Assembly: GCA_030549335.1 (NCBI GenBank)
Contig: CM060195.1
Coordinates: forward strand, 44,274,991-44,338,990
Length of the DNA stretch: 64,000 nt
Direction of reading: 5' to 3'
Origin: Pontederia crassipes
Taxonomy: Eukaryota > Streptophyta > Magnoliopsida > Commelinales > Pontederiaceae
In this document: positions 36,801-47,330 of the stretch, piece after piece
Layout: every line of letters begins with the position of its first letter
How positions within the stretch are numbered: the stretch's first letter is position 1
Position numbers and translations under genes: made by a program
The notes under the pieces: model-generated
What the model saw: only the letters and a program-made list of their open reading frames with translations
The model's database searches: none
Told to the model about the DNA's origin: nothing

Positions 36801-39800
36801 ATTTGCATTGATTCCAGGAGAGCGATTAGTAGCATCAAGACTTGAACAATTTAGCACTTATCTAAGTGATTAACAAAGAAAGATCAGAGAACCCCAGAGC
36901 TTCCACTTACATTAGAGGAATGAGGTGTATGGAAGAAGTCACTATCAAGACGCATAGGCCACCCAAGTTTGAAACAATCAATAGTCCTGTATCTTAACAA
37001 ACTTTAGGTCATCATAAAAGTTAGAATACAATAATGAATCAAAGATGCACACACTTCTCACCAGAAATATTCATTAAGATCATCATAATTTCTCCATGTA
37101 GAATGGTCAAATTTACCTTTTTTACCCTTTTGAGCTTCCTTGAATAACAAAACCACAATAAGTAGAGTAAATGTAAATAAAAGATTAGAGCATACGAAAG
37201 CAAATTATGGCGTGAACCTGACATATAACTCTATATATTGGAGCCACTACATTCTCAAGGAAAGAGTCATGATGTCCTCCATATGCAGGTACAACTTTCT
37301 CCCCGGTATTTAAGCTAACCGCACCTGATAACACCCCATATAACTCATACGCCATCTGAAAGAAAATGTTAATTGCATTAACCACAAGAACACAAATAGA
37401 GAAGAAATGAACATAATGCAATGGAGAATGATATGACTAGATCACAACATCAATCTCTTTCCCTAAGGGTTGATTCTCACTTCACTATCCGTCCTGTTAA
37501 TCATTAACCCTAACCATTTAATTTCTTTCTTTTCCTTTCAAAACCTTCTGAAGAAAGATAAGAAGAATAATCAGCAGTGAGAATCCAGAATGAGAAACCC
37601 CTAAAAAAATGAACCTAGAATGAGAAAAGAGTTATTTTTCAGTGTTACAAATGATGCCAAACCTTATTATAGCAACAAAGGCCACAAGGTAACCTATAAA
37701 ATAAAGATCCTCAAACACCACTTGGGGTTCAAAAGACATTTTCTCAGGATAAAAGGCTGTCCCCACCCATTCTAACAAGGTAAGGTTGGCAAAAGAGAAA
37801 ATTTAACCAGTTTCTTTTGTGATGAATTCAAATTTCTTTTGATACCAAGTGCAAATGCTTTCTTTGTTCTTGGTAATGTTAATGGTATTTGATAGAAGAA
37901 GAGGCACACGTTGTCAGACCAATGATGAAATGCATATCCACAAGAAGAATATTTTAACTGCCGACATAGAAATCTTAAGTCATGAAGAAGTTTGTGATAT
38001 TTGACTAGCGAACAACAAAAAATTACTTTACATTGGAGAATCATTTGTTCCATATTAATTAGAAATTTACTCGATCGTTTTTTGTCATAGATCTAAATCA
38101 ATATCACAGTTTTTCAGATTCAATGACTTCAATAGCTTTTATTAGAATACTCTGGCCTATATAACAATTCTTGTACTCCTTTTCTTTGGGACATCCTATA
38201 CATGTGATCTAAAAGAGCTTTTTTTTTTTTTGCAAAAATGTACTCTAGCATCTACTCTCAAATGTCTGCGTTTCATGGTTGAAGGCTGTCTCTTGATTTT
38301 GTTTTCCACCAACAGTCAGATCATGAGAATTTAAATTTGATTCTTTTCAAGGAACTAATAAGAAAGATTTTGCATACGTTTTAAAGCTAAAAAGAAGCAT
38401 GATTATTAACATAGCTCAGTAAATACACTATAACACAGATATCAAGTCAGGAGAAGAAGTGCTTACATGATGAAATATATAGCACAAACACTCCGGCATA
38501 AGCCTCAGGTTAGAAGCCTCCCCCCATATAAGAAGATATAGAGCAATATATAATAGTTTATACTGTTGTACTTCTTGCTTCACTGATGGTAACCTACAAA
38601 TAAAAGACTAACCATAAAAATCAAATGACCAGGAGAAATCTTCTTTAGCTTCTTTTTTTTTCTTTGTGGAGACAAATAAAATAGCCCATTAAGATTAAAG
38701 TCTCAAATACTTCTTCCACAATAGCTTAAACTTAGAAAACCACCAGTATGAAGGGTATAAATCAAACACCAGGGCAGAACTTGGGTGGCTGCCCCTTTAC
38801 AAAAAGTTCAGTTAATACAGCAAATATCTTTAATATGGCATGTGGTAGATTTGTAAGCAGGCAAAAACTCACCAGATGCTGCTTTGTCGTCCTAAAAAAC
38901 TGCACCATGCCACATAATTTTCAAATACCTTCAACATAAGTTCATCTACTGCCCTATCATCAAGCTGACAAAAAGACTTTTTAGTTATTTCATGGTTTCT
39001 TGAGAAAAGATAACTGAAAGAAAATTCTTTGTTTATAGATGGTACCATGGGTTTGGGCTTTGGGCTAAGCCTACCATGAATATTAGCTAGAAGCAAGATA
39101 ATATGCTCCCGCTGATTGGCAACATTTCCTTTCTAGAAAAACGTCAATAGATTCAATAAATTGCAATTCAGACACAAAGTTGAAAGAATTCATTGCATAT
39201 ATTAAAGAGAAAATTGATAGCACCTGAAATCCAAACCAGCACTGAAGCCATTCAAGAATGTCAGTGCAGGCATCTGTTTCCTGAATTTTATTTGCTAATG
39301 GAAGACCACGGAGGGAACGAACAGCAGCAATTGCAGCTTTGATCTACGAATAGCATGTTAAAGAACATTATAACAAAAAAAGTTATTAATATACAAAAAA
39401 ATTCTCAAAAAAATAACAATCATGTATTCACATAATGCAAGTAAGCAAATCAAAGCCCATACCATGATCACCAACTACAATTAAAGAGTTGAAAATATGG
39501 AGAAAGATCTTATATATAACCTCAGGAAGAAGCATAATCGTCTCTTGACCAGCTCCTCTATCGAGTGGAAGAATATTAAATGGACTATAAGAGCCAACCT
39601 TCTCTTCCATTTCTATGCCAGCAGCAGGGAACTGTTAATTTGTTTAAAATATTAGAATTAATAGGCCTATTGAAGTTTTAGATAAAACAATGCAATGTCG
39701 ACCTCTGGAGCAGCTCCAGATTGGACTGCCTTCAACACCTCAAGCAGCACAGACGAAACCTCACGTTCTTTCATTGCTTTCTTTCTACACCAACAGAGCT

Positions 39801-41000
39801 TAAAATTTTCATACCCAAAGATGAAAGTAGCAAACAGATACAGCAATGCATATAGATCATAATTCATTAGAGCGCAAATGGTGTTACTCTTTGAACCACC
39901 GATCAACATTTTTCGTACTTTTGGTAGAAATATCTTAGTTCTCGAGCGTCACTTGTCTCCTTCCGCTTTTGAATGGTCGACTTTTCATCCTAGCATGTAA
40001 ATATAAGAATTTAGCTATGAAACCATATGAAGAAATTAAGCAGCCTTTTGACAATAGAAGTTTATTGTGTTCTATGTTTATATATGCATACCTTTTTCCA
40101 TGGAACAAAAACTAAAAGATTGAATCAAAAGGAACAGCAACCTGTCTTATGGCGAATTCTTAGCAAAAACAATTTCCAAACTATCAAGGCAACGTATAGA
40201 TATACAAATGAATACTGTAAATTGGAAGAGTAATTATTGGACCACTTAGGAGAATATTATGCAGGATATCAAATGAATGAATATGTTACAGCAAATGAAA
40301 TTAATATTTATAAATTTAATAGTTATACACTAAAAATCTGGACAGAAACATAGATTATGCATTACTTGGACAGTAACATTAATGTTTAAGTACCCTTTCA
40401 AGTCGCTGAAGAAGTGCAGTCTTAAATTGTCGAACGCCTCGTGCAGTCGAGTTCTGATCTGTTTTGTGTGTCTTTTCAAAAGCATGGAAGCGACCTGTGC
40501 ATGCATGGAAGTTACCAAGGATAATGCCAAACAACATTCACCAAGTTTTTGTATCAACTGTACCAAAAGAACTAGAACCCTTGGACGTAAGATAATTCTA
40601 GAGAGTAAAATTCTCATTCTTCTTTTCCCAGGCACAGGTTCTCCGAGAATAGAATTTATTAGTGCAAAAGAGAAAACAGTTATTACAAACCCAAACTAGA
40701 ATGGGCAGCAGGCACTAGATAGTAGACTGGTTTGCAAAAGAGAAAGAGGTGCACTCTGTGAAACCGAACAATCTTACAGAGGTAGGCAACGCGAGGAGAC
40801 TCGGCCTCGATCTGGTTGGCGACGCGGAGGAAGTGCCTTATCTCCGAGACGAGGGTCGGGGGAATCTTCTCGCTGTCGAAGGGCTCCGGCGGGCAGCCGC
40901 CGTCGTCGTCAGCGAGCCGGGACCGCGCCCGCCGTAAGGACGGCATGGAGGCGGTCCGCGTCGGGCGGATGGAGGTGCCCTCGGGAATGATCTCGTCCAT
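12882..41000 (-). CDS. CALS8: Callose synthase (1,3-beta-glucan synthase), CALS8/GSL4 type, 41 coding exons
   Basis: Makes callose from UDP-glucose at the plasma membrane. Exons in transcription order: 41000-40778, 40494-40394, 39989-39919, 39784-39703, 39631-39521, 39343-39224, 39132-39046, 38964-38873, 38593-38467, 37355-37218, 37138-37062, 36986-36911, 35977-35852, 35757-35640, 34651-34323, 32993-32941, 32864-32804, 30433-30352, 30265-30216, 30142-30056, 29967-29836, 29744-29647, 23421-23343, 23269-23109, 22983-22860, 22748-22651, 22579-22432, 22363-22212, 21216-21110, 21027-20929, 20821-20753, 20612-20426, 20355-20244, 16409-16290, 16220-16105, 15968-15885, 15815-15703, 15631-15402, 14343-13498, 13372-13187, 13112-12882. 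All introns are GT-AG; the sum is 5,703 nt, 1,900 codons plus stop. Landmarks: Vta1-like N-terminus ([10 protein letters not shown], residues 30-180), FKS1-type domain ([10 protein letters not shown], about 320), first membrane cluster (480-760), glucan synthase domain (about 990-1750: [50 protein letters not shown]), C-terminal membrane helices. Paralogue choice rests on remembered Arabidopsis GSL4 similarity. The exon 3 donor is the weakest call. Confidence 0.92.
14929..15107. mobile_element. MITE in callose synthase intron 38
   Basis: The 179-bp element has terminal inverted repeats of about 57 bp starting GCGTGCAACCACA and ending in its complement, with TA on both sides. The arms match at most positions. 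A TA duplication and short hairpin fit a Stowaway/Mariner-type MITE, although longer duplications cannot be ruled out. It lies within the intron at 14344-15401 and does not touch splice sites. Confidence 0.75.
17185..17385. repeat. Imperfect inverted repeat, candidate MITE
   Basis: The left arm (GGATTTAAGGAATGTGTGGG, then a GTGGAT...CTACCAT segment) pairs imperfectly with the complement of the right arm ending near AATCCTCAATCCC, and a central AATGGTAG pairs with CTACCATT. No clear target duplication was found. It sits in intron 33. Confidence 0.4.
18402..18428. repeat. TA microsatellite
   Basis: A run of about 13 TA dinucleotides in callose synthase intron 33, at the edge of the GC-richer block. 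It is likely to be length-variable. Confidence 0.9.
23442..23822 (+). repeat. 5' LTR of the outer copia element
   Basis: About 381 bp ending CCTAACA just before TTGGTATCAGAG. It includes a probable TATA region (CCTATATAAAAT). The first 40 bp contain a local repeat of GAATCCATA not seen in the right LTR, so the exact start is less certain than the end. Confidence 0.8.
23826..23837 (+). other. Primer binding site of the outer copia element
   Basis: TGGTATCAGAGT lies three bases inside the 5' LTR. It differs at the last base from the usual complement of initiator tRNA-Met, consistent with general decay. Confidence 0.85.
23929..27254 (+). pseudogene. gag-pol remnant of the outer copia element
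   Basis: Successive broken frames follow Ty1/copia order. Gag ends with a degenerate zinc knuckle ([13 protein letters not shown], second Cys replaced) at about 24190. The protease region reads [13 protein letters not shown] near 24340, where the active-site Asp of DSG is Asn. A GAG-pre-integrase segment lies at 24494-24745 and degraded integrase at about 24760-25600. RT at 26120-26450 has [12 protein letters not shown] and YVNDILIA, where the catalytic YVDD is changed to YVND. RNase H is at 26964-27254 ([26 protein letters not shown]). With two catalytic Asp residues lost and many stops, the element is inactive. Confidence 0.87.
27615..27798 (+). repeat. 5' LTR of the inner copia element
   Basis: Starts TGTTGAGATTTGCATA and ends TTCTTAACA, directly before TGGTATCAGAGC. 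It contains TTATAAATAAGG, a probable TATA box, about 65 bp before its end. Confidence 0.9.
27799..27810 (+). other. Primer binding site of the inner copia element
   Basis: TGGTATCAGAGC abuts the 5' LTR and complements initiator tRNA-Met exactly over 12 bases. Confidence 0.92.
27960..28695 (+). pseudogene. gag remnant of the inner copia element
   Basis: Across shifted frames the sequence reads as a copia Gag N-terminus: a [18 protein letters not shown] segment, [19 protein letters not shown], and a [17 protein letters not shown] region typical of the UBN2/gag-polypeptide family. A 37-bp tandem duplication (28434-28470 and 28471-28507) lies in its C-terminal part. A Gly/Arg-rich tail and CDHCHRFNH knuckle-like segment follow at about 28560-28690, after which the sequence jumps to RNase H. 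Confidence 0.82.
28434..28507. repeat. 37-bp tandem duplication in the inner gag
   Basis: Two adjacent copies start ATGACACA(G/A)GAAACTATTC and end GAAATCT. They differ at about one base, so the duplication is recent relative to the rest of the element. Confidence 0.9.
28780..29253 (+). pseudogene. RNase H and C-terminus of the inner copia pol
   Basis: The frame reads [38 protein letters not shown] and [15 protein letters not shown], the conserved copia RNase H blocks, then shifts frame to [19 protein letters not shown] near 29140, the usual C-terminus of copia Pol. It joins directly to gag sequence upstream, marking a large internal deletion. Confidence 0.87.
29261..29495 (+). repeat. 3' LTR of the inner copia element
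   Basis: It matches the 184-bp left LTR but has about 50 extra bases made of repeated TCTTTTCATAT units near 29280-29345, so one LTR has gained or lost a short tandem array. It ends TTTCTCAACA before the ATTAT duplication. Confidence 0.88.
30434..32803 (-). other. Callose synthase intron 17 (2.4 kb)
   Basis: The flanking exons join in phase (TTTGAG to ATAAAG). The intron is AT-rich. A direct repeat of about 34 bp containing ATTATATTTTTATCTTATCC occurs at about 31155-31225. A short open stretch at 31797-32006 has no recognisable motif. I see no transposon ends here. Confidence 0.7.
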
Positions 41001-41063
41001 CGCCGCCGGCGGAGTGCTTGGACGCCGACAAGTTTCGGAACTCCAATCCCCATGGCAATGGCT

Positions 41064-41075
41064 CCATATTTATAG
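41064..41075 (-). promoter_or_regulatory. TATA box of the callose synthase gene
   Basis: On the minus strand the bases read CTATAAATATGG, about 65 bp upstream of the ATG at 41000. A start site about 30 bp downstream would give a leader of roughly 40 bp. An upstream ATG at 41053 would lie before that start site and so is not preferred. The flank further upstream is rich in CT/GGT simple repeats (about 41200-41250). Confidence 0.7.
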
Positions 41076-42692
41076 AGGACGACGAGGGGAAGGATGGAAG
41101 AAGATGAGGAGGAGAAGGTGGTGGTGGAGGGAGTCCTTTTGCTTTTTGCTTTTTGATCGGGAGCTGCCTTTATGATGTTTGCTTTATTGCTTTCGTGACA
41201 GAATGGTGAGGGGGGTGGTGGTGGTGGTGGAGGGAGGGAGGGAGGAGGACGCAGGAAGGCTGGAAGGGGTTCGTGCGTGGTTTCTGTGTTTTTTTTTGGT
41301 GGGAAGGGGAGAGTTCGAACGAGGTGGTGGGGGTTTAAGGCTTTAAGCTTTAAATAAATGGACTTTTTGTATGGTCGACACGAGGGTTGTTTTAGGAGTA
41401 TTTTGCCTTTTTAATGTTGGGCGATGGTAAAGGTTTTGTCTTCTTTCTTTATTATTAATTTAATTTGGAGAGTTGGATCCTGATAGGATTGTGGTGTTTA
41501 TCTCTATTCTCTCCTTCCTATAATTTGACCTCCCTTAGAAATTTATAATTACTCTAATGGCATTTTTTTAGGATATAATAGCTTGATTAAAGAATAACAG
41601 TTCAACATTAGCGGATGATTATTTAATTATAAATTTGTTAAAATCTGTTTTAAAATGTGGCAATTGGACTAATATATAATTATAAAATAACAAAAAATAA
41701 TATAAGAATATATTTACACTCTTGTATGCTTATTGTATTCATATTAGTTACAGTATGATATTTATTCAAATAGTAATATTTTAAAAATATTATTTTACTA
41801 AAAAAAGATGAAATAAAAAAGTATCATTTATGTTGATAGGTAAAATTAAATATTAAAATAAAAATGCTATATGCTTTTTTTTGAAATTAACTAAAGTACT
41901 TATTCAAATAAAGGAGGATATACTAAACAATATATCAAATCGCTGTATTCTATAAATTAATGGGAGTGGATTATAGAGTTTTATCTTCTAACTTTTAAAC
42001 GTTGTTCTAAAAAATGTTTATCTAATATCTTAACTAAAATTTTTACTCGGTCAAAACTTTTATTTGCTACTTAAACTTTCCTTTTTTTTTAACATATCAA
42101 TGCGTCAAAAGGTATATGGCTTTATTAGCCTCACAAAATATGTAATCAAACTTATGATATTTTATTGTCAAAATTTGACCGCTAATGGATCATGCTTGTC
42201 GAGAGTAGACCATCAAATACGATATTTAAATATTATTTTAGACAGTTATTGTCATTGAACGAACTGTGATTTAATTTTAATCATCAAACTGTAAAATTAT
42301 TTTTGTTAGCAAATTTATAATTGGGGTACGTACCATGTAATTGTAGATTGTGCGCACGACGCTAATATAGGTTTAATGTAGGTGATTAAAGTTTTATATG
42401 TGAAGCGTATGTCAAACGATTTTATACGTAAAAATAGATGATATGGCAACAAAAAACTAATTTATAACGTAAAAAGTTATGAAAAATACGTAAGAAATGA
42501 CAATAATGTATATAAGTTCGTAAAATTTTGAATAAATATAATTATTGACAACGATTTGAATCGTATTTTTATTATCATCAATGATCATTTAAATTATTCA
42601 TGAAGAAATGTATTTTAAAAAATAAAGTAAATTATGTGTAAAATCATTTAAAAATATAAAGTGCTCAGCGCCTACGTTAAATCCTTTTTTAT

Positions 42693-42794
42693 ATAGATAC
42701 TTTTATTAATGGATCATAATCATATATGTAATATGTGACAACTATAGATACTTTTATTAATGGATCATAATCATATATGTAATATGTGACAACT
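42693..42794. repeat. 51-bp tandem duplication
   Basis: Two adjacent copies (42693-42743, 42744-42794) start ATAGATACTTTTATTAATGG and end GTGACAACT. They look identical, which indicates a recent event in this intergenic stretch. Confidence 0.93.
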
Positions 42795-44361
42795 AAAATT
42801 ATATTTGTGCCAATAAATAATCGATTCACACAAACATTGAAATAAAATAAAACCTATAGGTGTGAGAGAAAAAATGATAATATTAGTGGTCTACTCTGTT
42901 GACATTAAGTAACGTTGTATATTATCCGCTCACGAAAATGAAATCTGTTAATAGTGATATCCGCATTATTATATAAATCATTCTAATGCATGGACAAGAA
43001 AACTCTATGAGATAGGAAAATTTTGAAAGTATGTCAATTTTTAAATGTTTACTAGTAAAAAAATAGTATATTACATGCTTATATACTACATATAATAAAT
43101 TGATCAACAAATAGTAATTAAATAGTGTATTAATTAACCTACTATATTAAGTGAAGTATTTTCCTTGCCTTCTTTTTTAGATGTTAATACTAAGAGAAAT
43201 CATACAGCTTCTATCATTTTTTTTCATCAAGAGTTGTTAAAATGTAAAGCCATCGGTACCTGGGAAGCGGTGTTAACGATTCCGATTCGTGTGATGATAA
43301 AGAGCGTACTGTCCACATATTAGAAAATAATTCATCATTGAGTCCAATTAATCTGATTAAATCACTCCGAATTACGTACTTGACAGTGACAAATGAGACT
43401 TCCAATAAAATTTTTTTACATTCACAAAATTCAAACTCAAAACATTATTTAAGCGAGGAAAAATCGCTTACCATTCCACCCAATACTTATTGGTTCAAAT
43501 TACATTAAGTTTAAACTTAAATTTCATATTTTTTTCATCCATATTATCCGTAATCCAAAATTAAGCATCAACGCCACCTTTGGATCTTCTCATCCCATTG
43601 GACGATTTGTTCTACTACTTTTTGTTGGATGTGAAATGATACATCCGCAATCATGCTTCTTTTTTTACTATGTCCGGCCTTCGCCTTTATCAAAAGAAAC
43701 TTTGGATGTCGTGCTTTCTCTTTTCTCGTTTGGTTGAGTGGATTTAACGCATAAAATATGACAACCAAGGGTTAACTTTTTTTTTTCCCTACTAACTTTT
43801 CCCCACACGCTTTGGCATTGGCCATCTTTGAACAGTTCCTATCTGTCTTGTTCAAGTGTTGGGGATGAACTGTGCCAAGCATGAGCTGGAATTTGGTCAT
43901 GGAGGTAAGAAGCGTGATTATGCTGTTGTGATTATGAACTTTTAAGTTAATGAATCATTGGCACGATGTAACTATCAACATTATGCTCACAGACGGTCTT
44001 TGATTGAATTCTTTAAATTGTCAATTTAGACATATTAATCTGCTACTTATTCTATTTTAAAATTAGTAAAATGTTAGTAACAACAGTATCCGGGGGGAGT
44101 AAGTGCTGAGAAAAATTTACTAATTCCATTTGAGATGTTCGCTAATTAATTAGACCTACACAACTTTTAGTTTTTTTATTGACGATTATTAATTGAGTTA
44201 ATATATTAGGGGAGAGTTAATAATTAAATCGTAAGTGAAAATATTTTGTTGTAATAAGAATTACTTTTTTGAAGTTCAAAGTAGGGATAAACAAGTTTTG
44301 CTCTTCAAATGAAGGATTTATTTGTGTTTGTTTAACCATGCAATTGTGTTGAATACCTTTT

Positions 44362-44843
44362 AGGATTATTTTCATAAATCTTTTCTAAATTATCACGATT
44401 TTTTCGCATCTAATTTCAAATCATGAATTCCTAAACTATCACGATTTTTTCATTTTAATCCTTTCGTCCACTTTTAATATCTTTTCTGTTACTTCTATTT
44501 TTTTATTTATAAAAAAATTAAATTATCCTTCGTCTCATAATACATCAAATAATAAAAAGGAGGGAAATTTTTTTGGCAAAAGTCATATCTGCGTCATCGA
44601 CAAGATAGAAGGGAAACCTTTTCCGACTTTGTTCTATTTTTTTTATATTTGTTATTTGATGCATTACGAAGGAGGGATAATTTAGTTTTTTTATAAATGG
44701 GAAAAAATAAAATTAAAAAAATATTATAGAAGTGGACGGAAGAATTAAAAGTAAAAAATCAGAGATATAAAAAAAATAAATTCATAATTTAGGATTAGAT
44801 ACAAAAATTATAATAATTTAGAAAAAATTTATGAAAATAATCC
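44362..44843. mobile_element. 482-bp AT-rich inverted-repeat element (MITE-like)
   Basis: The ends are AGGATTATTTTCATAAAT and the complement ATGAAAATAATCCT. Arms of about 200 bp pair with each other, including the GTCCACTT/AAGTGGAC blocks and the AAATTATCC.../...GGATAATTT segments. A half copy occurs at 11829-11981, so this is a repeat family. No obvious target duplication or coding sequence was found. The superfamily is unassigned. Confidence 0.75.
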
Positions 44844-45889
44844 TGCTTTTTATCTCAATTTCTGTTATCTCCTACGGCTAACCCCTGTGACCCTTTTTAA
44901 AATATGAGAAGATCAAGTACATTAAAAAGCAAAAAAACTATCAAAAGTACTGCATGTTAAAGTGATGTGACCAAAATTTTGGAAGGATGTTGTTCACAAA
45001 TCAGTAGTTAAGAAAATGGTAAAATGACTACAATTCATACAATAGTAAGTCAATTAATCTACCATATAAAATTATTTTTTTATGTACAATTATCAAGCAA
45101 TAGGTCGATAACGTACTATATTATGTTCAGTATATTTAGCGTCCCCTTAAAAAAATATCATGATCCATATGGAAAAGAAACAAATGTAAAAGTTAAAATC
45201 AAGATACCCAAAACATTAATAAGCATATAATATATAATTTAGGAACGCTCTTTTAGTCTGGACCACTTTTTTTTTATTGGATTGTGCCGTAGATCTTTTA
45301 ACTTCTTTCTAGGATTTCCTGGGTTTGGCGTCCTTATAGTTTGTTTACTCAGGCTTCCTTAACAATTAAGTCAGTTACTTGCTTGTTATCCTCAAGTCTG
45401 TCAAGTTTTTTGTTTCCTTTTTCCTTGTTTCTCTTTTCCAACGATGCAACTGCAAGAATTCATCTTCCTTAGCAATTCGTAAAAAAAAATCTTCCTTAAC
45501 AATTAAGTCAAGGTTTATGCTAATTGATTAATTAACTTCTAATTTTCTTATAAATACATTTTTCTATGTTAATTTCTCGTGGAACGAGTTCAGCTGTTTT
45601 GGTACCTACAGAGTTCAGGTTTTTTCTTGGCACAGCTCAATGGATGTAGTTAGGAACCGACATAGAGAGAGATGGATAATGGATGTAGTTAGGAACCGAT
45701 GGCTACGGGCCTGCCGCGCTCGAGAGAGAGAGAGAGAGCATAATTGAGCCTGCTTGGAGCAGGCCGGCTTGGAGTATTTGCCTCACCACTTACTTAAGAT
45801 GTTGCCAGGTTTCCCTTGGATTCAGTGGAAGTTTCATATCTTCTTAGGATGAAGATCAACTAAGATGAATCCTTAGTCGGCTCTTTGAA

Positions 45890-47023
45890 CACTACAAAAA
45901 AATGATGTATTTTCGATGGTCGAAAATTCTTTACAATTTATGACTATTCTGATCGGGAGATATTTTTGTCGATATTTCCGACGGTTCTGACCGTGGAAAA
46001 AGTTTTCGATGGTTCGAATCATGGCAAAAATTTCTCATGACTCTAGCCGAAGGAAATTTCCACAGCTAGAGCCACAGAAAATTTTTCCCATAGCTGGAAA
46101 CTTTTCCCATGGTTTGAACCGTGAGAATTTTCCACAATTGCAGTTGTAGGAATTTTTTCCCAAGATTCGAGTCGTGAGAAGTTTTCACGGCTCGAGCCGT
46201 AACAATTTGCCACGGTTTTGACCATGAGAAAAGTTTTCACGGCTCAAGCCGTAGAAAATTCCCACGGTTCGAATCGTTAGAAAAGATTTCCACAGCTTAA
46301 CTCGTCGGAAAATCAAAAATCCAGTCAAACTTATTCTTTTTCTTTTCCCACTTCGCCCTCTCTATTTATACACCATCTACCTCTCTCTACCTCATTCATT
46401 CTCTCCTCTTTCTCTCATTGCGGTCAACTCCATCGACGATTGGCGGCCATCTTCCTCTTCCTCTTCCCTCCTTTCCTCTCTCTAGCAGTCGGATCTAGCC
46501 ACTGGCAGCCGCATCGGGTTGCCTCGCAGCCGGATCGAGTTGTTGGCAGTCGGATCGAATTGCTGACGGCCTGATCTCTGCTCGCCTGTCGCCCACGCGT
46601 GGTCAGGAGCGTCCCCGGGTGGCTGACCCACGGCTGGCGAGTGTTTTTTTATATTTGAAAAAGGTTTTCGATGGTCCTCACCGTCAGAAAATCATGGGAA
46701 GTTACCATAGGCCAAGCCGTGAAAAACTTTTCCACGGTTCCCGCCGTGGGAAACGTTCCCAAGGCCTCAGCCGTGAGAAATATTTTTCATGATCCGATCG
46801 TGGGAAATTTTTCACAGTATAAGCCGTGGAAATCTTTCCTCGGTCCAAGCCGCGGCAAATAGTTTTGACCGTAAGAACTTTCGATAATTGTGATAGAGCC
46901 GTTGTAAATATTTGCGACAAGCAAATTTTTGACGGTTTATTTTTTGTCAAAAAATTCATGAGAAATTCACATTTGTGATGGATTTTACCTAAGCGGTCGG
47001 AAATAAGAATTTTTCTTGTAGTG
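45890..47023. mobile_element. Non-autonomous CACTA (En/Spm) element
   Basis: It starts CACTACAAAAAAA and ends TTTTTCTTGTAGTG, the complement of CACTACAAGAAAAA. Three-base flanks are GAA and CAA, one mismatch from a CACTA-type 3-bp duplication. Both subterminal regions (about 45905-46310 and 46660-46960) hold many copies of a CCACGGTTCGAACCGTGGGAA-like unit in both orientations, as is usual for transposase-binding subterminal repeats. The core at 46340-46630 is CT- and GC-rich with TCTATTTATACACC, perhaps an old promoter or captured sequence. No transposase is present. Confidence 0.82.
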
Positions 47024-47029
47024 CAAATC

Positions 47030-47330
47030 AAGCAGTGCGGGATTTGTTACTCATAATTCTAATGAAGGCTTTTGGCTTCAGGTGCGCTAAGGTGGCGACT
47101 GTTGTCACTGAAGCATGAGGGGCGCTTATTGGACTTCACCGCTGCAATGAATTGAACTTTAGACACGTCTGGTTGAAATTGGATTCTAGCAATATTGTCT
47201 AAGTTTATCAACTACCGGATGAACTGTCCTTGGAAACTATGGACATTGATGCAAAATATATGGCATATCTCAAATTATACATGCTTATCGTGAAGCAAAC
47301 TTTTGATCATTTTTTTTATTGGAGATTTAT
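47030..47330 (+). pseudogene. RNase H-like (RVT_3) remnant, interrupted by the CACTA element
   Basis: One frame reads AGFVTHNSNEGFW at about 47038-47075. After a shift, another reads ATVVTEA, a stop, then GALIGLHRCNELNFRHVWL and KLDSSNIV. These match the plant RNase H-like domain found in LINE-derived sequences (…EAxALxxGLxxAxxLGFxxVWxExDS…). The 5' part should lie before the CACTA insertion at 45890, but I could not recognise it. It is clearly non-coding now. Confidence 0.5.

Larger units (their letters stand above)
41090..45889. other. AT-rich intergenic region upstream of the callose synthase
   Basis: Beyond the promoter-proximal purine/pyrimidine tracts, no gene is supported. It contains a 51-bp tandem duplication (42693-42794), a hairpin element (44362-44843), and a direct repeat of GGATGTAGTTAGGAACCGA near 45642 and 45681 beside a GA microsatellite. 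Confidence 0.7.

Noticed and set aside
40382-40937. Plus-strand open frames opposite callose synthase exons 1 and 2
   Set aside because: They are the antisense reading of real exons, whose minus-strand translation matches the callose synthase N-terminus.
42693-42794. Tandem repeat considered as a CRISPR-like array
   Set aside because: Only two directly adjacent identical units without spacers, in plant nuclear DNA. It is a simple tandem duplication.
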